Shown here piece after piece: positions 1 to 8,739 of a stretch of 64,000 bases of DNA; within the stretch, counting starts at the first letter, position 1, and every line of letters starts with the position of its first letter. The notes under the pieces are model-generated. The model made no database searches and had not been told where the DNA came from. It was given only the letters and a program-made list of their open reading frames with translations. The stretch is taken from NCBI GenBank assembly GCA_020633315.1, contig JACKDV010000010.1, positions 124,001-188,000 on the forward strand, given 5' to 3'. The translations under genes were made by a program, and so were the position numbers. Source of the DNA: Myxococcales bacterium. Lineage in GTDB: Bacteria > Myxococcota_A > Polyangia > Nannocystales > Nannocystaceae.

Positions 1-980
1 ATCGGCGGGGCTCCCTCGTGGGGCACCTCCTCGCGCTGGTGACCGATCCCCTCGTCGAACGGGAATGCCCAGTGCATCAGGGAGCCCAGCCAGCGCTCCC
101 CGTGGAGCAGGTCGGAGCGATGGACCCAGCGGGGGCGATCGACGGCGGCGAGCTCCACCAAGAAGCTCGGTCCCACGTCCTCGGGCACCCACTTGCGCCA
201 GCGAGGGTCGCCGACATCCACCGTGATCAGGGCCACCACGCGCCAGCGCGTGGGCGTGAACAGGACCGACTCGAGCGCGGCCCGGACCTCGTCGTCCTCG
301 ATCGTGATCGCTCGGTAGAGCTCGCGGGCCTCCACGGGATCGACCTGGCCGAATGCATCGTGGAACGACCCCACGAGCCCTCGCGCCAGGCTCGAGTGCA
401 GCTCGGGGTCTCGGGCGGCCTCTTGGTACGCCGCCCGCTTGTGCTCCCACGGCACCGGCCCGGACGCGGCCAGCAGCTCGTCGCGACGCCAGAGCCGACG
501 CCACAGGCGAGGGAACACGAACGACGCCCGCTTCGGCACCTCGAAGTAGTCGACCCACAGCGAGTACAGCGCGGCCTCTCGGTGGCGGTCGTCACCCTGG
601 TCGATCATCCAGGCGTAGGCGGCGACGAGCCACTCCTTGAGCGAGCGCCCGGCCTCCTCCCACTTGTGCACCACATACATCAGCGAGGCGTACTCGGGCA
701 CGTGGTAGGCCAGCAGCATGTACGAGACCACGTGCTCGGCCGGGGAATCCTCCAGCCCCAGGTAGAAGGCGTGGGGATCGACGTCTTCCCACGAGTCACC
801 GTCGGCATGGAGGTCGTGCGGCTCGTCGGTGGGCTCGACCGACACGCCGAGCTTGCGCACCGTCGCGCACCAGCCGATCGTCCCTGGCTGCTCCGCGGGC
901 CAGCGCTTGATGATGCGACGCCGGCGATGCTTGCGGAGCGGTGCTCGCTCGCGACCGCGCGCCCGGCCCTTGCGTTCCAT
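1..980 (-). CDS. hypothetical protein, C-terminus beyond window
   Basis: Reading the complement from ATG at 980 gives about 326 open codons to the window edge, with no stop, so the C-terminus is missing. I recognise no family. The first 25 residues are very basic (MERKGRARGRERAPLRKHRR), followed by an acidic, aromatic-rich soluble chain with many Trp and Tyr (for example PAEHVVSYMLLAYHVPEYAS). No signal peptide or membrane segment is visible. A purine-rich GGTGGGAGG abuts the start codon. It begins 9 bp after the stop of the membrane-protein gene at 990-2777, so it is probably co-transcribed with that gene and the sigma factor. The plus strand is also open across the region, but its protein has no natural composition. 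Confidence 0.75.
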   Translation of the reverse strand, partial: MERKGRARGRERAPLRKHRRRRIIKRWPAEQPGTIGWCATVRKLGVSVEPTDEPHDLHADGDSWEDVDPHAFYLGLEDSPAEHVVSYMLLAYHVPEYASLMYVVHKWEEAGRSLKEWLVAAYAWMIDQGDDRHREAALYSLWVDYFEVPKRASFVFPRLWRRLWRRDELLAASGPVPWEHKRAAYQEAARDPELHSSLARGLVGSFHDAFGQVDPVEARELYRAITIEDDEVRAALESVLFTPTRWRVVALITVDVGDPRWRKWVPEDVGPSFLVELAAVDRPRWVHRSDLLHGERWLGSLMHWAFPFDEGIGHQREEVPHEGAPP

Positions 981-989
981 CCTCCCACC

Positions 990-2777
990 CTAGGGGAGCT
1001 CGGCCGCAGGAGCAACCGCGGCGGGGCGGGCCGCCGATGCGCCCGGCGGCTCGGGCTCGGGGCTCGATCGATCCTCGCCCTCGCTCGCGCAGGCCTCGAC
1101 GGTCCCGCCCGCGCACAGCTCCTCGAGCACGTCGCACGACGTGGTGTGGCCGTCCTTGCAGGCACGGCCGAAGGACTCGACGTCGGGATCCCACCGCCAC
1201 GCGACGAGGTGGCAGCACCCTCCGTCGCGCAGCTGTGGAGCGAGGCCGCAGCCGCCGGCCAGGCTCCGCAGGCCGTCGTCGCTGCGGGTGGACGGGCTCA
1301 GGCGCCCGCAGTCGCCCTCGCAGTCGTGGTCGCACTCCCACGAGCAGTGCACGCCGAGCTCGTGACCCTCGGCGAGCTCGCCGCGGCAGGGCTCCGAGAG
1401 TCGCTCGTCCGCCAGCCCGTGGATCCCGTCGATGGTCTCGCGGAGGAAGGTGCGATCGGTCGCGAGCTCCGTGTTGGTCCGGTCCCTGCGCTCGATGGTC
1501 ACCTTCTCCCGGGTGCGAAGGCCTTGCCCCCACCAGTCGACCGTGAGCCATACCTCGCAGATCCGTTGCGCACAGTGGACGTCCTCGATCTGCAGGGGGT
1601 GCCGCCCGGCCGCGAGGAGGTCGGTGGTCTCGCGCTCGAGCGCTCCGAGCACGGCCTGCGCGTCGGCTTGGTCGAGATCGTCGATGTGGTACCGCACGCG
1701 GGGGGACTCCGAGGTCGACGGCGGGGGGACCTCGATGCCGCGATGCGTGACCGTGACCGGTCCCCCGGGGGCCACGCCCCGCACCCAGGTTCGGTGCACG
1801 CGCTCCACCCAGCCCGAGCGCTGGGTGCTGTAGGGGCCCTGTGCGAGCAGGGGGCCCAGCACGCCGGCCCCGATCATGAGCACCAGCCCGAGCCGCAAGA
1901 CGTGGCCGCCGGCTCGCCCCAGCGGGCTGCGGTCCCGCAGGGGATCGCCGAGGGCCACCGCGAGGATGGGGACGGGGAGCAGGAGCTGGATGGTGGCGGT
2001 GGTCGCCAGCGCGGTCGCGACGGGGATCGTCAGCCCCAGGTACCCCGACATGGCGAGGTAGGCGATCCCGAGGTTGGCGACGAGGTTGAGCACCAGGGCC
2101 CAGGTTCGCAGGCGGTGGATCCCGACCACCGCGATCGCCATGAGGAGCCCGCACGCGAAGGTGGGCAGGGCCAGCAGCAGGTACCCGAGGGTGCCGTGCT
2201 GCAAGAAGATCCCCAGCTGCATGGCTGCGGCGAACAGCAGCGTGCCCGCGTCGGCCGTGGCCAGGACCAGGGCCAGCAGCAGGTGGTTGCGGTAGGCGAT
2301 GGGCTGGAACGAGCGGCTGGTGATCCCGAGCCCGCGGTTGCCCAACAACAGCAGCGCGAGCCCAGAGCCCAGGGCGATGGGCGGCCCGGCCAGGCTGTAC
2401 GCGTGGGAGCCGAACACCGAGATGATCGTGCCGATGACCAGGGCCGACCAGCTCAGCGCCCGCACCATCATCTGCTTGGCCAGGTCGTGGCGACGCAGCC
2501 ACCCCATGGCCAGGAGCAGGGCGGCGATGGGGAACGACACCGCCAGGGTCCGACCCGAGCGCTGTGAGGAGGCGACGACGAATTGCTCGAGCACGGCGAC
2601 GCCCACGAAGCCCAGGATGGCCAGGCCCAGCAGCACCCGGATGGCCAGGGCCCGCGAGGGGCTCACCACCGACGGGTTCGCCCCGGTGCGGTGGAGCGCC
2701 CCGATCCGCGTCAGCGAGGGCGCGGCGGTGCTCGCCGTCTCGTGGGTCCACTCCTCCATCGCTCGCTCGTAGCTCAT
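990..2777 (-). CDS. polytopic membrane protein with Cys-rich C-terminal domain
   Basis: A 595-residue protein of no family I can name. About nine hydrophobic helices lie between residues 43 and 315 (such as LAIRVLLGLAILGFVGVAVL), followed by a soluble domain of roughly 270 residues. That domain is rich in Cys near its end (HCSWECDHDCEGDC, GGCCHLVAW, CKDGHTTSCDVLEELC) and closes with a Pro/Ala/Glu tail. Its ATG overlaps the stop of the upstream ECF sigma factor by 4 bp (ATGA), so the two are translationally coupled. The position suggests a membrane sensor or anti-sigma role, but no zinc-finger anti-sigma motif is visible, so this is inference from context. A longer in-frame extension running into the sigma gene is an artefact. 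Confidence 0.8.
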   Translation of the reverse strand: MSYERAMEEWTHETASTAAPSLTRIGALHRTGANPSVVSPSRALAIRVLLGLAILGFVGVAVLEQFVVASSQRSGRTLAVSFPIAALLLAMGWLRRHDLAKQMMVRALSWSALVIGTIISVFGSHAYSLAGPPIALGSGLALLLLGNRGLGITSRSFQPIAYRNHLLLALVLATADAGTLLFAAAMQLGIFLQHGTLGYLLLALPTFACGLLMAIAVVGIHRLRTWALVLNLVANLGIAYLAMSGYLGLTIPVATALATTATIQLLLPVPILAVALGDPLRDRSPLGRAGGHVLRLGLVLMIGAGVLGPLLAQGPYSTQRSGWVERVHRTWVRGVAPGGPVTVTHRGIEVPPPSTSESPRVRYHIDDLDQADAQAVLGALERETTDLLAAGRHPLQIEDVHCAQRICEVWLTVDWWGQGLRTREKVTIERRDRTNTELATDRTFLRETIDGIHGLADERLSEPCRGELAEGHELGVHCSWECDHDCEGDCGRLSPSTRSDDGLRSLAGGCGLAPQLRDGGCCHLVAWRWDPDVESFGRACKDGHTTSCDVLEELCAGGTVEACASEGEDRSSPEPEPPGASAARPAAVAPAAELP

Positions 2778-3346
2778 GCTCCGTGCTCCTCTTCGAAGTA
2801 CCCGCGGACGATCTGCTCGGCCCGCTTGGCGCGGTGGGAGACCGTCTGCACCGTGGTGCCCAGCAGCGTCGCGGCCTCCTGCAGCGACAGCCCCTCCACC
2901 ATCCTCAGCACGAAGGCGTCGCGCTGATCGTCGTCGAGCCGGCCCAGGGCCTGGTCGATGCGCTCGCCGAGCGACGAGGGGGTCGACGGCCCCTCGCCCA
3001 CCAGGGCGGCCTGCTTCGTGCCTCGACGGAGCAGGCGGGCGAGCAGAGCTCTGCGGCGCTGGCTCGAGCGCCGGTGATCGCGAAGGAGGTTGTAGGCGAT
3101 CGCATGGAGCCACGCCGCGGGGGGCGGGTCGTCGGGCGCCTCGTCGATCCTCCGCATCGCCACCACGAAGGCATCCTGGGCGAGGTCGCGCGCGAGCTCG
3201 GCATCGCCGCTCATCCGGCGCAGGCGCACCGCCACCGCTCGGGCGTGGGCCTGGTACAGCTCCGAGATCCGCCGGGGGACGCCCTCGGTGTCGTCCTCGC
3301 CGTCCACCCGGGGCATTGGAGCGCAGATCGAGATGGCCTGGGCCAT
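2774..3346 (-). CDS. ECF-type RNA polymerase sigma factor
   Basis: A 190-residue sigma-70 family protein of ECF size. The region 2 core is clear (AELARDLAQDAFVVAMRRID, then AAWLHAIAYNLLRDHRRSSQ), and region 4 at the C-terminus carries a helix-turn-helix (LSLQEAATLLGTTVQTVSHR). It should direct RNA polymerase to a small regulon. The start at 3346 is preceded by GGGG at a usable distance; an internal ATG at 3313 would remove 11 residues outside the conserved domain. It is coupled by a 4 bp overlap to the membrane protein downstream, the usual arrangement for a sigma factor and a membrane regulator. A hairpin at 3402-3441 separates it from the upstream acetyltransferase gene. Confidence 0.92.
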   Translation of the reverse strand: MAQAISICAPMPRVDGEDDTEGVPRRISELYQAHARAVAVRLRRMSGDAELARDLAQDAFVVAMRRIDEAPDDPPPAAWLHAIAYNLLRDHRRSSQRRRALLARLLRRGTKQAALVGEGPSTPSSLGERIDQALGRLDDDQRDAFVLRMVEGLSLQEAATLLGTTVQTVSHRAKRAEQIVRGYFEEEHGA

Positions 3347-3401
3347 GTGCCCCGGAAGATGGTGCGAGCGAGGCGAATTCCAACGATGTCGCGAGAATGA
3401 T

Positions 3402-3441
3402 CGAAGGAAGGCGCGCGCGAGACGCGGAACGCCTTCCTTCG
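3402..3441 (-). terminator. 12-bp perfect hairpin after the GNAT gene
   Basis: CGAAGGAAGGCG (3402-3413) is matched exactly by its reverse complement at 3430-3441, with a 16-nt loop. It lies 41 bp beyond the stop of the minus-strand acetyltransferase gene and before the sigma-factor start. There is no T-run, so intrinsic termination is plausible but unproven; an operator is the alternative. Confidence 0.5.
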
Positions 3442-3482
3442 GGGGGCCGGAAAGGGGTCGGTGCGGTCCGAGCCGCGGGGGG

Positions 3483-4250
3483 CTACGCGGCGGCGCTGTC
3501 GTCCCCGCCCACGGCGTCGATCGAGCCCGCGGCGCGGCGCAGCGCCTCTGCGCTCATCTCGGGGTGGACCTCGAGATAGATCGCGCTGGGACGGCCGTCG
3601 CCGCCCATCACCGAGCCGCGCTCGAGGTAGGAGGCGACCCGCCGAAACGACCAGGCGCGGCCGTGGTCCTCGAGGGCGAGGGCGTCGGCGTGGATGCTGC
3701 CGTCGGCTGCCGCGAGGTGCTCGAGGCCCCGGGTGTCGCGGGGCAGCCTCATGCGTCCCACCACGCGAAAGCCCGCGCGGTGCATGGTGGCCCGCGGGCG
3801 ATGGTCGCCGTCGAAGGCGTGGGCCAGCAGCGGAGCCGGGTCGTCGTCCCAGAAGTGGTGGGCGATCGCCACGCTGGTCAGCACCAGGCCCAGGCCGCGA
3901 CCGCGGTGACCCGAGAGCACGATGGCGCCGCCGTACTCGGCCGGGCCCTCGACCTCGCCGTTCTCGGCGCGGGGGATCTCGATGAAGCAGGTCCCCACGA
4001 TGTGCCCGCTGGCGCGCTCGCGGGCCAGCCACAGGGTCTCGTCGTCGACCAGGCGGCGGACCTCTCCTCGCAGGAGGCGGCGGGCCCCTCGGCGCGGGGT
4101 GGCGAAGAACAGCCGGTGCAGCTCGAGCACGTCGCGAACGGTGGCGAGCTCCAGCACGTAGTCACGGGTGGGATCGACGGCGCCATGCTCGAGCGCGTCG
4201 TCGATCGGCGAGAGCTCCAGCTCCTCGTGCGGTGTCTCGTGGGCTCCCAT
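3483..4250 (-). CDS. GNAT family N-acetyltransferase
   Basis: A 255-residue cytoplasmic protein. The acetyl-CoA binding motif A is visible at about residues 108-132 (GGAIVLSGHRGRGLGLVLTS, with the R-G-x-G-L-G loop), preceded by the beta-strand pattern of the fold (HIVGTCFIEIPRAENGEVEG). GNAT enzymes move an acetyl group from acetyl-CoA to an amine; nothing here identifies the acceptor. The length exceeds a minimal GNAT domain (about 150 residues), leaving a C-terminal part of unknown role. The section around residue 150 (HRPRATMHRAGFRVVGRMRL) resembles motif B. It stands alone, with 186 bp before it and a hairpin after it. Confidence 0.82.
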   Translation of the reverse strand: MGAHETPHEELELSPIDDALEHGAVDPTRDYVLELATVRDVLELHRLFFATPRRGARRLLRGEVRRLVDDETLWLARERASGHIVGTCFIEIPRAENGEVEGPAEYGGAIVLSGHRGRGLGLVLTSVAIAHHFWDDDPAPLLAHAFDGDHRPRATMHRAGFRVVGRMRLPRDTRGLEHLAAADGSIHADALALEDHGRAWSFRRVASYLERGSVMGGDGRPSAIYLEVHPEMSAEALRRAAGSIDAVGGDDSAAA

Positions 4251-4436
4251 TCGCGAGGCGATTCATCTGCAGGATCCGTGCTCGAGAGGCTCGACACAGA
4301 CCCGTGCCTGCTTCTCGGCACTTGGGCGAGGCCGTGTCGGGGACGCCACGAGCTGGCCGGCCCGATGCGAAACGCCAGAATGATGGCGGTGTCATCGGAG
4401 CGCGTAGGCAATTCGTGCAGCGCTCCTGGGGAGCCG

Positions 4437-5087
4437 TCACGAAGACGGCGATCGGCGGCGCCGCCATGCGTCCACGAGGCGGCGGGCCCGACGACGGACG
4501 TGCTCGTTGTCGTGGTCGACCAGGGCCTCGATCGCGGCCTCGAAGCCGGCGTTGCGCAGGCGCGGGACCAGCTTGACGAAGACCCCGTACTCGCGGCCCG
4601 GGCGGAGGATCCAGGCCAGGAACACACGCCGCAGGCACTGCCGCGCCGGCTCGTCGAGCTCGACCCTCCGCAGCTCTCGCAGCAGGGTCTCCTTGAGGTA
4701 GCCCGAGCAATCGTAGCGGGGGCTCAGGTCGAGGTAGGCGAGCGCGGTGATCAGCGCCTCGCGATCGCCAGCGGTCATGCGCGCACAGGCTCGGCTCATC
4801 ACGGCCGACACCGGGGCCAGCGGGCGCGTGGCCTCCTCGTCGAGCAGCTCGAGGTACTCGGGGCTGCGGTAGAAGCTGCGGTGGTCCGGCCCGTGCGTGG
4901 CCTCGAAGCGTCGCCATGCCTCGTCGACCCGGGCCAGCCACGGCAGTCGGTACGGCACCTCGTGCTCGATCAGACGCTCGAGTCGCTCGCGCTCCGCGTG
5001 CACCCGCGTCTCCAGCGATGACGGCTCGTGGTGGCGTCTCCCCAAGGCGAGCATCGTCGCGCGGTCGGGGATCCGGTGCCATGGCAA
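4437..5087 (-). CDS. hypothetical helical-repeat protein
   Basis: A 216-residue soluble protein without signal peptide. The composition is strongly helical and charged; the C-terminal half (LRNAGFEAAIEALVDHDNEH, then VRRRARRLVDAWRRRR) resembles paired helices of a HEAT-like repeat, but no family can be assigned. The ATG at 5087 is used; an internal ATG 11 codons later is possible. Neighbours in the same direction are a 55-residue membrane peptide upstream and the acetyltransferase downstream, each separated by a gap, so an operon is uncertain. Confidence 0.72.
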   Translation of the reverse strand: MPWHRIPDRATMLALGRRHHEPSSLETRVHAERERLERLIEHEVPYRLPWLARVDEAWRRFEATHGPDHRSFYRSPEYLELLDEEATRPLAPVSAVMSRACARMTAGDREALITALAYLDLSPRYDCSGYLKETLLRELRRVELDEPARQCLRRVFLAWILRPGREYGVFVKLVPRLRNAGFEAAIEALVDHDNEHVRRRARRLVDAWRRRRSPSS

Positions 5088-5159
5088 TCCGGCGAGCGAG
5101 CCCTGCCGCGGCCCGGCCCGGAGCCAGCCACGGCGGGGAAGGGCTCGGGCTCGTGGGGA

Positions 5160-5327
5160 TCAGTAGCCGCGCGCGAGGGGGATGAGCTCGGTCTCGTCGA
5201 GCTCGGCATCGACCCCGCGGGCGGCCACGGTCTCCACGTAGACCAAGGTCGCGAGCGCCACCGCGCCGAGGACGAGGGCCAGGACCTTGATGGGACGTTG
5301 GTGCGGGAGGCTCGGCTTGGTGCTCAT
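5160..5327 (-). CDS. small single-pass membrane protein (55 aa)
   Basis: A short reading frame from ATG 5327 to TGA 5160. The product has a polar N-terminus with lysines (MSTKPSLPHQRPIK), one clean hydrophobic segment at residues 14-30 (VLALVLGAVALATLVYV) and an acidic tail ending LIPLARGY. This is the layout of a small anchored membrane protein. Codon third positions are G/C throughout, as in its neighbours. It is transcribed away from the kinase-like gene, with 53 bp between the two starts. No function can be given. The main doubt is its size. Confidence 0.55.
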   Translation of the reverse strand: MSTKPSLPHQRPIKVLALVLGAVALATLVYVETVAARGVDAELDETELIPLARGY

Positions 5328-5380
5328 GGGGGTGTGTCGACCTACGGACGACGCACCCCCGATGTTCCCGGGGCACTACA

Positions 5381-6628
5381 ATGGAGATCATGGCAACGAA
5401 TCAGCGACGCCTGCGGCGTCCTCCGTCGGAGCTCGGGGGGCCCGTGGGGACGGAGCTCGTCGTCGATCCCCTCGGGGCCGTGCGGGTGACGGCGTGCCTG
5501 CACCGCGGCGTCCTGTTCGACGTGTATGGCGGCGAGCACCGGGGGCGAGCGGTCGCCCTCAAGACGCCGGCCCTGCTCCGCCGCGAGCGGGGCGAGGGGG
5601 AGGACCGGGCCTTCTGCTCGCTCGTCCACAGCAACGAGACCAACGTGTTCGGGGCTCGCGAGGACCGTACCGAGCTCGTGGCGGCCGACCTCGAGCTGCG
5701 GGCGAGGCTGCTGACGGTGGAGGCGCAGCGGATCCGCGACACCGAGGGCGCCTGGAACCACGAGGTGATCGCGCTGGGCGTGTGGGATCCGAGCGCGGGG
5801 GTCCTCGAAGGTGGGCCGCGCGATCCCCTGGCCGAGCCGGGCCGCCATCGGCCGGTGATGGTGATGCCGCTCCATCCGGGGGTCCCGCTCGAGCGCTTCG
5901 ACGCCCGGGCGCGCCGGGAGCTGCTCCCGCGCATGCTGCCCGCGCTGTGGGACGCGCTGGGCCGGGCGCCGCACGGCGATCTCTCGCCGCGCAACCTGAT
6001 CTGCGACCTCGAGGGCCAGCGCTTCGTGCTCGTCGATCCGGGCGTGGTGCTGTCCAGCTCGCGAGAGCGACGCGAGGGCTTCGGTCTCGACGAGTCGCTG
6101 ACGCTCTTCACCACCAACGCCGAGCACTACCCGCTGTGCTGCCCCTCCTTCGACTTCCCGCCCGAGTCCTCGTCGTGGTCGAGCGGGAGCGCGGGCCTGC
6201 TGCGCTTCCACCTGTGCAACCCCATGCAGATGAAGGAGGATGTGCAGGAGCTGGAGGCGGTGTTCCCCTACGAGCTACGGCCCGGGTGGCCCACGCCCTC
6301 CGATCTGCAGGCGCTAGGGGTGATGCTCTACACGGCGCTCGCGGGGCGCCATCCTCTCTACGGGACCATGCAGGGGTGGGATCGGCCCCGGCCGATCTGG
6401 CTCGAGCGCTTCACCGACGCCGACCTCGGCCGACCGCCGAAGGACCCGAGGTGGCGAGAGCTGGCGAGGATGGTCGCGGCCGGGGGCTTCGCTCCGCCGT
6501 CGCGCTTCGACGCCTCGGTCACGCCGCAGGAGGACGCGCTGTGCCTCGCGCTGCTGGGCCTGCGGGTGTCCGAGCGGGAGCAGGTGGTGGCGCTGGCCCG
6601 GGAGGCGAGCGCCCAGCAGCACGAGTAG
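5381..6628 (+). CDS. protein-kinase-like protein (atypical DPG motif)
   Basis: A 415-residue protein with a kinase-like fold. The ATP-anchoring lysine lies in RAVALKTPALL (about residue 62). The catalytic loop reads HGDLSPRNLICD (about residues 199-210), which keeps the Asp and Asn of the HxDxxxxN pattern, and the following metal-binding motif is VLVDPG instead of DFG. A later segment (TPSDLQALGVMLYTALAG) matches the alpha-F/G region of Ser/Thr kinases. The product may therefore be an active atypical kinase or a pseudokinase. There is no membrane segment or sensor domain. ATG 5381 has GGGG 7 nt upstream; an alternative ATG at 5390 has GGAG only 3 nt away. Confidence 0.75.
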   Translation: MEIMATNQRRLRRPPSELGGPVGTELVVDPLGAVRVTACLHRGVLFDVYGGEHRGRAVALKTPALLRRERGEGEDRAFCSLVHSNETNVFGAREDRTELVAADLELRARLLTVEAQRIRDTEGAWNHEVIALGVWDPSAGVLEGGPRDPLAEPGRHRPVMVMPLHPGVPLERFDARARRELLPRMLPALWDALGRAPHGDLSPRNLICDLEGQRFVLVDPGVVLSSSRERREGFGLDESLTLFTTNAEHYPLCCPSFDFPPESSSWSSGSAGLLRFHLCNPMQMKEDVQELEAVFPYELRPGWPTPSDLQALGVMLYTALAGRHPLYGTMQGWDRPRPIWLERFTDADLGRPPKDPRWRELARMVAAGGFAPPSRFDASVTPQEDALCLALLGLRVSEREQVVALAREASAQQHE

Positions 6629-6669
6629 GTCGCGGGGGCTCGTGCGAGCCGGTGCTCCCGAGGAGCCGC
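6629..6669. terminator. possible convergent terminator
   Basis: A 41-bp gap between convergent genes holds the dyad GGCTCGTGCGAGCC (6637-6650) followed by GCTCCCGAGGAGC (6654-6666). Each stem is only 5-6 bp, so the call is weak. Confidence 0.3.
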
Positions 6670-6987
6670 TCAGCCGGCGATCGCCAGCCGCAGGCCGAGC
6701 CGGGCCACGGACTCGGGGTGGAGCCTCGGGGCGTCGCGCTCGAGCTCGCGGAGGAACTCCACCACGTGGTCGCGCACCTCCACGTCGCTCCGCTCCACCT
6801 CTGCGCGGACGAGGGAGGCGAGCGCCTCGGCGCTCGGCGCCCCGTCGAGGATCTCGAGCAGCGCATCGTTGATCTCCGGCAGGCGCTGCGCGTACCACAG
6901 CCGGCGGATCGCCCCGACCTCCTCGGCCACGCCGCCGACGAGCAGCGCCACCCCGACGGCGATCGTGGAGCCGCGGGAGCGGAGCAT
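6670..6987 (-). CDS. small hypothetical protein with N-terminal hydrophobic helix
   Basis: A 105-residue product. Residues 7-27 (STIAVGVALLVGGVAEEVGA) form a hydrophobic N-terminal segment that could anchor or export it; the rest is a charged helical domain (LASLVRAEVERSDVEVRDHV). I recognise no family. It starts 36 bp downstream of the PhoD-type phosphatase gene, same strand, so it may be the last gene of that unit. Overlapping longer frames in this stretch have Arg/Ser/Pro-rich shadow composition and are not supported. Confidence 0.6.
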   Translation of the reverse strand: MLRSRGSTIAVGVALLVGGVAEEVGAIRRLWYAQRLPEINDALLEILDGAPSAEALASLVRAEVERSDVEVRDHVVEFLRELERDAPRLHPESVARLGLRLAIAG

Positions 6988-7023
6988 GGCCGCCGGTCCG
7001 TCACCCCGACCGGGCAGCGTCGC

Positions 7024-8694
7024 TCACCCTTCTTCGCTCGGTGCGGGGGCGGGCGCATCGGCGATGGCTCTGGTCACCCCCTCGTGCTCCCGGAGCCCGG
7101 GCCGTCCCCGCGCGGTGGCCAGCGCCTTGGCGAGGCTGGTGCGATCCGAGCGCTCCTCGATCGATTCCACGTGGTGCCACTCGGCGACCGTGCGCTCGCG
7201 GTCGATGTCCAGCAGCACGTAGCCGCGGTGGCGCAGCTCCAGCCACCGCAGGTGCGGGTGGCTGGCCAGCACCATGCGCTCGCGCTCGAGCTGCTCCACC
7301 TTCACCGGCGAGGGCGAGGACACGGCCGGGGTCACCAACTCCACCCCCAGCACCCCCTTGCCGCTCACGGGATCGTAGCCGCGCCCGAAGGGCTCGGCGG
7401 CCAGCTCGAAGGCCCACGAGCTGTGGATGTCCCCGGTGAGCACCACCAGATCCTCGATCCGCTGCGTGGCCACCTGGTCGAGCAGGCGTCGACGCGCCGG
7501 CGGGTAGCCGTCCCACATGTCGGCGTTGATCCAGTCGCCCAGCGCCCGCGGCCGCAGCTGGCCCATCAGCACCTGCTGCCCCAGCACCCGCCAGGCCACG
7601 CCGTCGTCGCGCGAGCGCACGAGCTGCTGGGCGAGCCAGGCCTCTTGGGCCGGGCCCAGCAGGCTGCGGCGAGGATCGGCGATCACCTTCGCGTAGTCCT
7701 CGGCCCTCCAGTCCGCCTGCTGATCGCGTCCCACCAGGCGGGTGTCGAGCATCACCAGGTCGAGCAGATCGCCGAAGCGGAAGCTCCGCTGGATCTGGCC
7801 CACGGGATCGGTGGGCAGCTCGCGGATCGGCATCCACTCCCGGTAGGCCCGCACCGCGGCCGTCCGTCGGTCCACCCAGCTTCCCTCCTCGGGCTGGTGG
7901 TTCTGTGCGCCGCCCCACCAGGCGTCGTTGGCCAGCTCGTGGTCGTCCCACACCGCGATCATCGGGTGCTGCCGGTGCAGCTCCTGCAGGTCGGGGTCGG
8001 TCTTGTAGATCGCGTGGCGAGCCCGGTAGTCGGCGAGGGTGACGATCTCGTGCTCGGCCGGATCGGGCAGGCGCCCGTAGGGCGTGCCGTCGCCGTAGCG
8101 GCCGTTCTCGTACTCGTAGAGGTAGTCGCCCAGGTGCAGCACCGCGTGCAGATCGGCGCGACGGGCCATGTGCGCGTAGGCGTTGAAGTAGCCGTAGGGG
8201 TAGTTCGAGCACGAGGTGAAGGCCAGCCGCAGCCGACTCGGCGAGCCCACGGGCAGGGTGCGGGTGCGGCCGATCGCCGAGCGATGCCCCTGGGCCTCGA
8301 AGCGGTAGTAGTAGGCGCGGTCGGGCTCGAGGCCGGTCACGTCGAGCTTGAGGGTGTGATCGCGGGCAGCGCTGGCCACCGCGCTGCCGTGCGCGATCAC
8401 GTGGCGCATGGAGGGCTCGGCGGCCAGCTCCCAGCGGGCCTCGATCTCGGTCCCCGGCGAGGGCGGGGTGAGGCGCGTCCACAGGATCACGCGATCGTGG
8501 AGGGGATCGCCGCTGGCGATGCCGTGCTGGAACGGGCTGGTGCCTCGACGCGCGGGGGAGGGCGGCGCGGCGGGGGCGGGCCGCGGGGAGGCCGGCGGGC
8601 ACACGCGGGGCTCGCTCGGCTCGACCAGGGGGGCGCGGCGGCAGGCGGCCAGGCCGAGCGCGGTGGTTCCGGCGAGCAGCTCGCGACGTCGCAC
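7024..8694 (-). CDS. phoD: PhoD-type alkaline phosphatase/phosphodiesterase
   Basis: A 556-residue secreted metallophosphatase. The N-terminus has a twin-arginine and lipobox-like signal (RRRELLAGTTALGLAAC) and a Pro/Ala-rich spacer. The PhoD core follows: an N-terminal fibronectin-like part (FQHGIASGDPLHDRVILWTR), then metal ligands in FTSCSNYPYGYFNAYAHMA, VLHLGDYLYEYE, VWDDHELANDAWW and LTGDIHSSWAFEL. Family members hydrolyse phosphomono- and diesters with Fe/Ca outside the cytoplasm and scavenge phosphate. I chose GTG 8694 because it places the Arg pair at the extreme N-terminus; a TTG at 8712 is also in frame. No Pho box was identified. It may be co-transcribed with the small gene downstream. 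Confidence 0.9.
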   Translation of the reverse strand: MRRRELLAGTTALGLAACRRAPLVEPSEPRVCPPASPRPAPAAPPSPARRGTSPFQHGIASGDPLHDRVILWTRLTPPSPGTEIEARWELAAEPSMRHVIAHGSAVASAARDHTLKLDVTGLEPDRAYYYRFEAQGHRSAIGRTRTLPVGSPSRLRLAFTSCSNYPYGYFNAYAHMARRADLHAVLHLGDYLYEYENGRYGDGTPYGRLPDPAEHEIVTLADYRARHAIYKTDPDLQELHRQHPMIAVWDDHELANDAWWGGAQNHQPEEGSWVDRRTAAVRAYREWMPIRELPTDPVGQIQRSFRFGDLLDLVMLDTRLVGRDQQADWRAEDYAKVIADPRRSLLGPAQEAWLAQQLVRSRDDGVAWRVLGQQVLMGQLRPRALGDWINADMWDGYPPARRRLLDQVATQRIEDLVVLTGDIHSSWAFELAAEPFGRGYDPVSGKGVLGVELVTPAVSSPSPVKVEQLERERMVLASHPHLRWLELRHRGYVLLDIDRERTVAEWHHVESIEERSDRTSLAKALATARGRPGLREHEGVTRAIADAPAPAPSEEG

Positions 8695-8739
8695 CCGGGG
8701 ATGATGCCCCAAGGTCGCGCGGGTGATCCACGCGGGCGA

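Noticed and set aside
18..2567. An 849-codon plus-strand frame at the left edge.
   Set aside because: It is the mirror of two minus-strand genes; the minus-strand translations contain membrane helices and natural composition.
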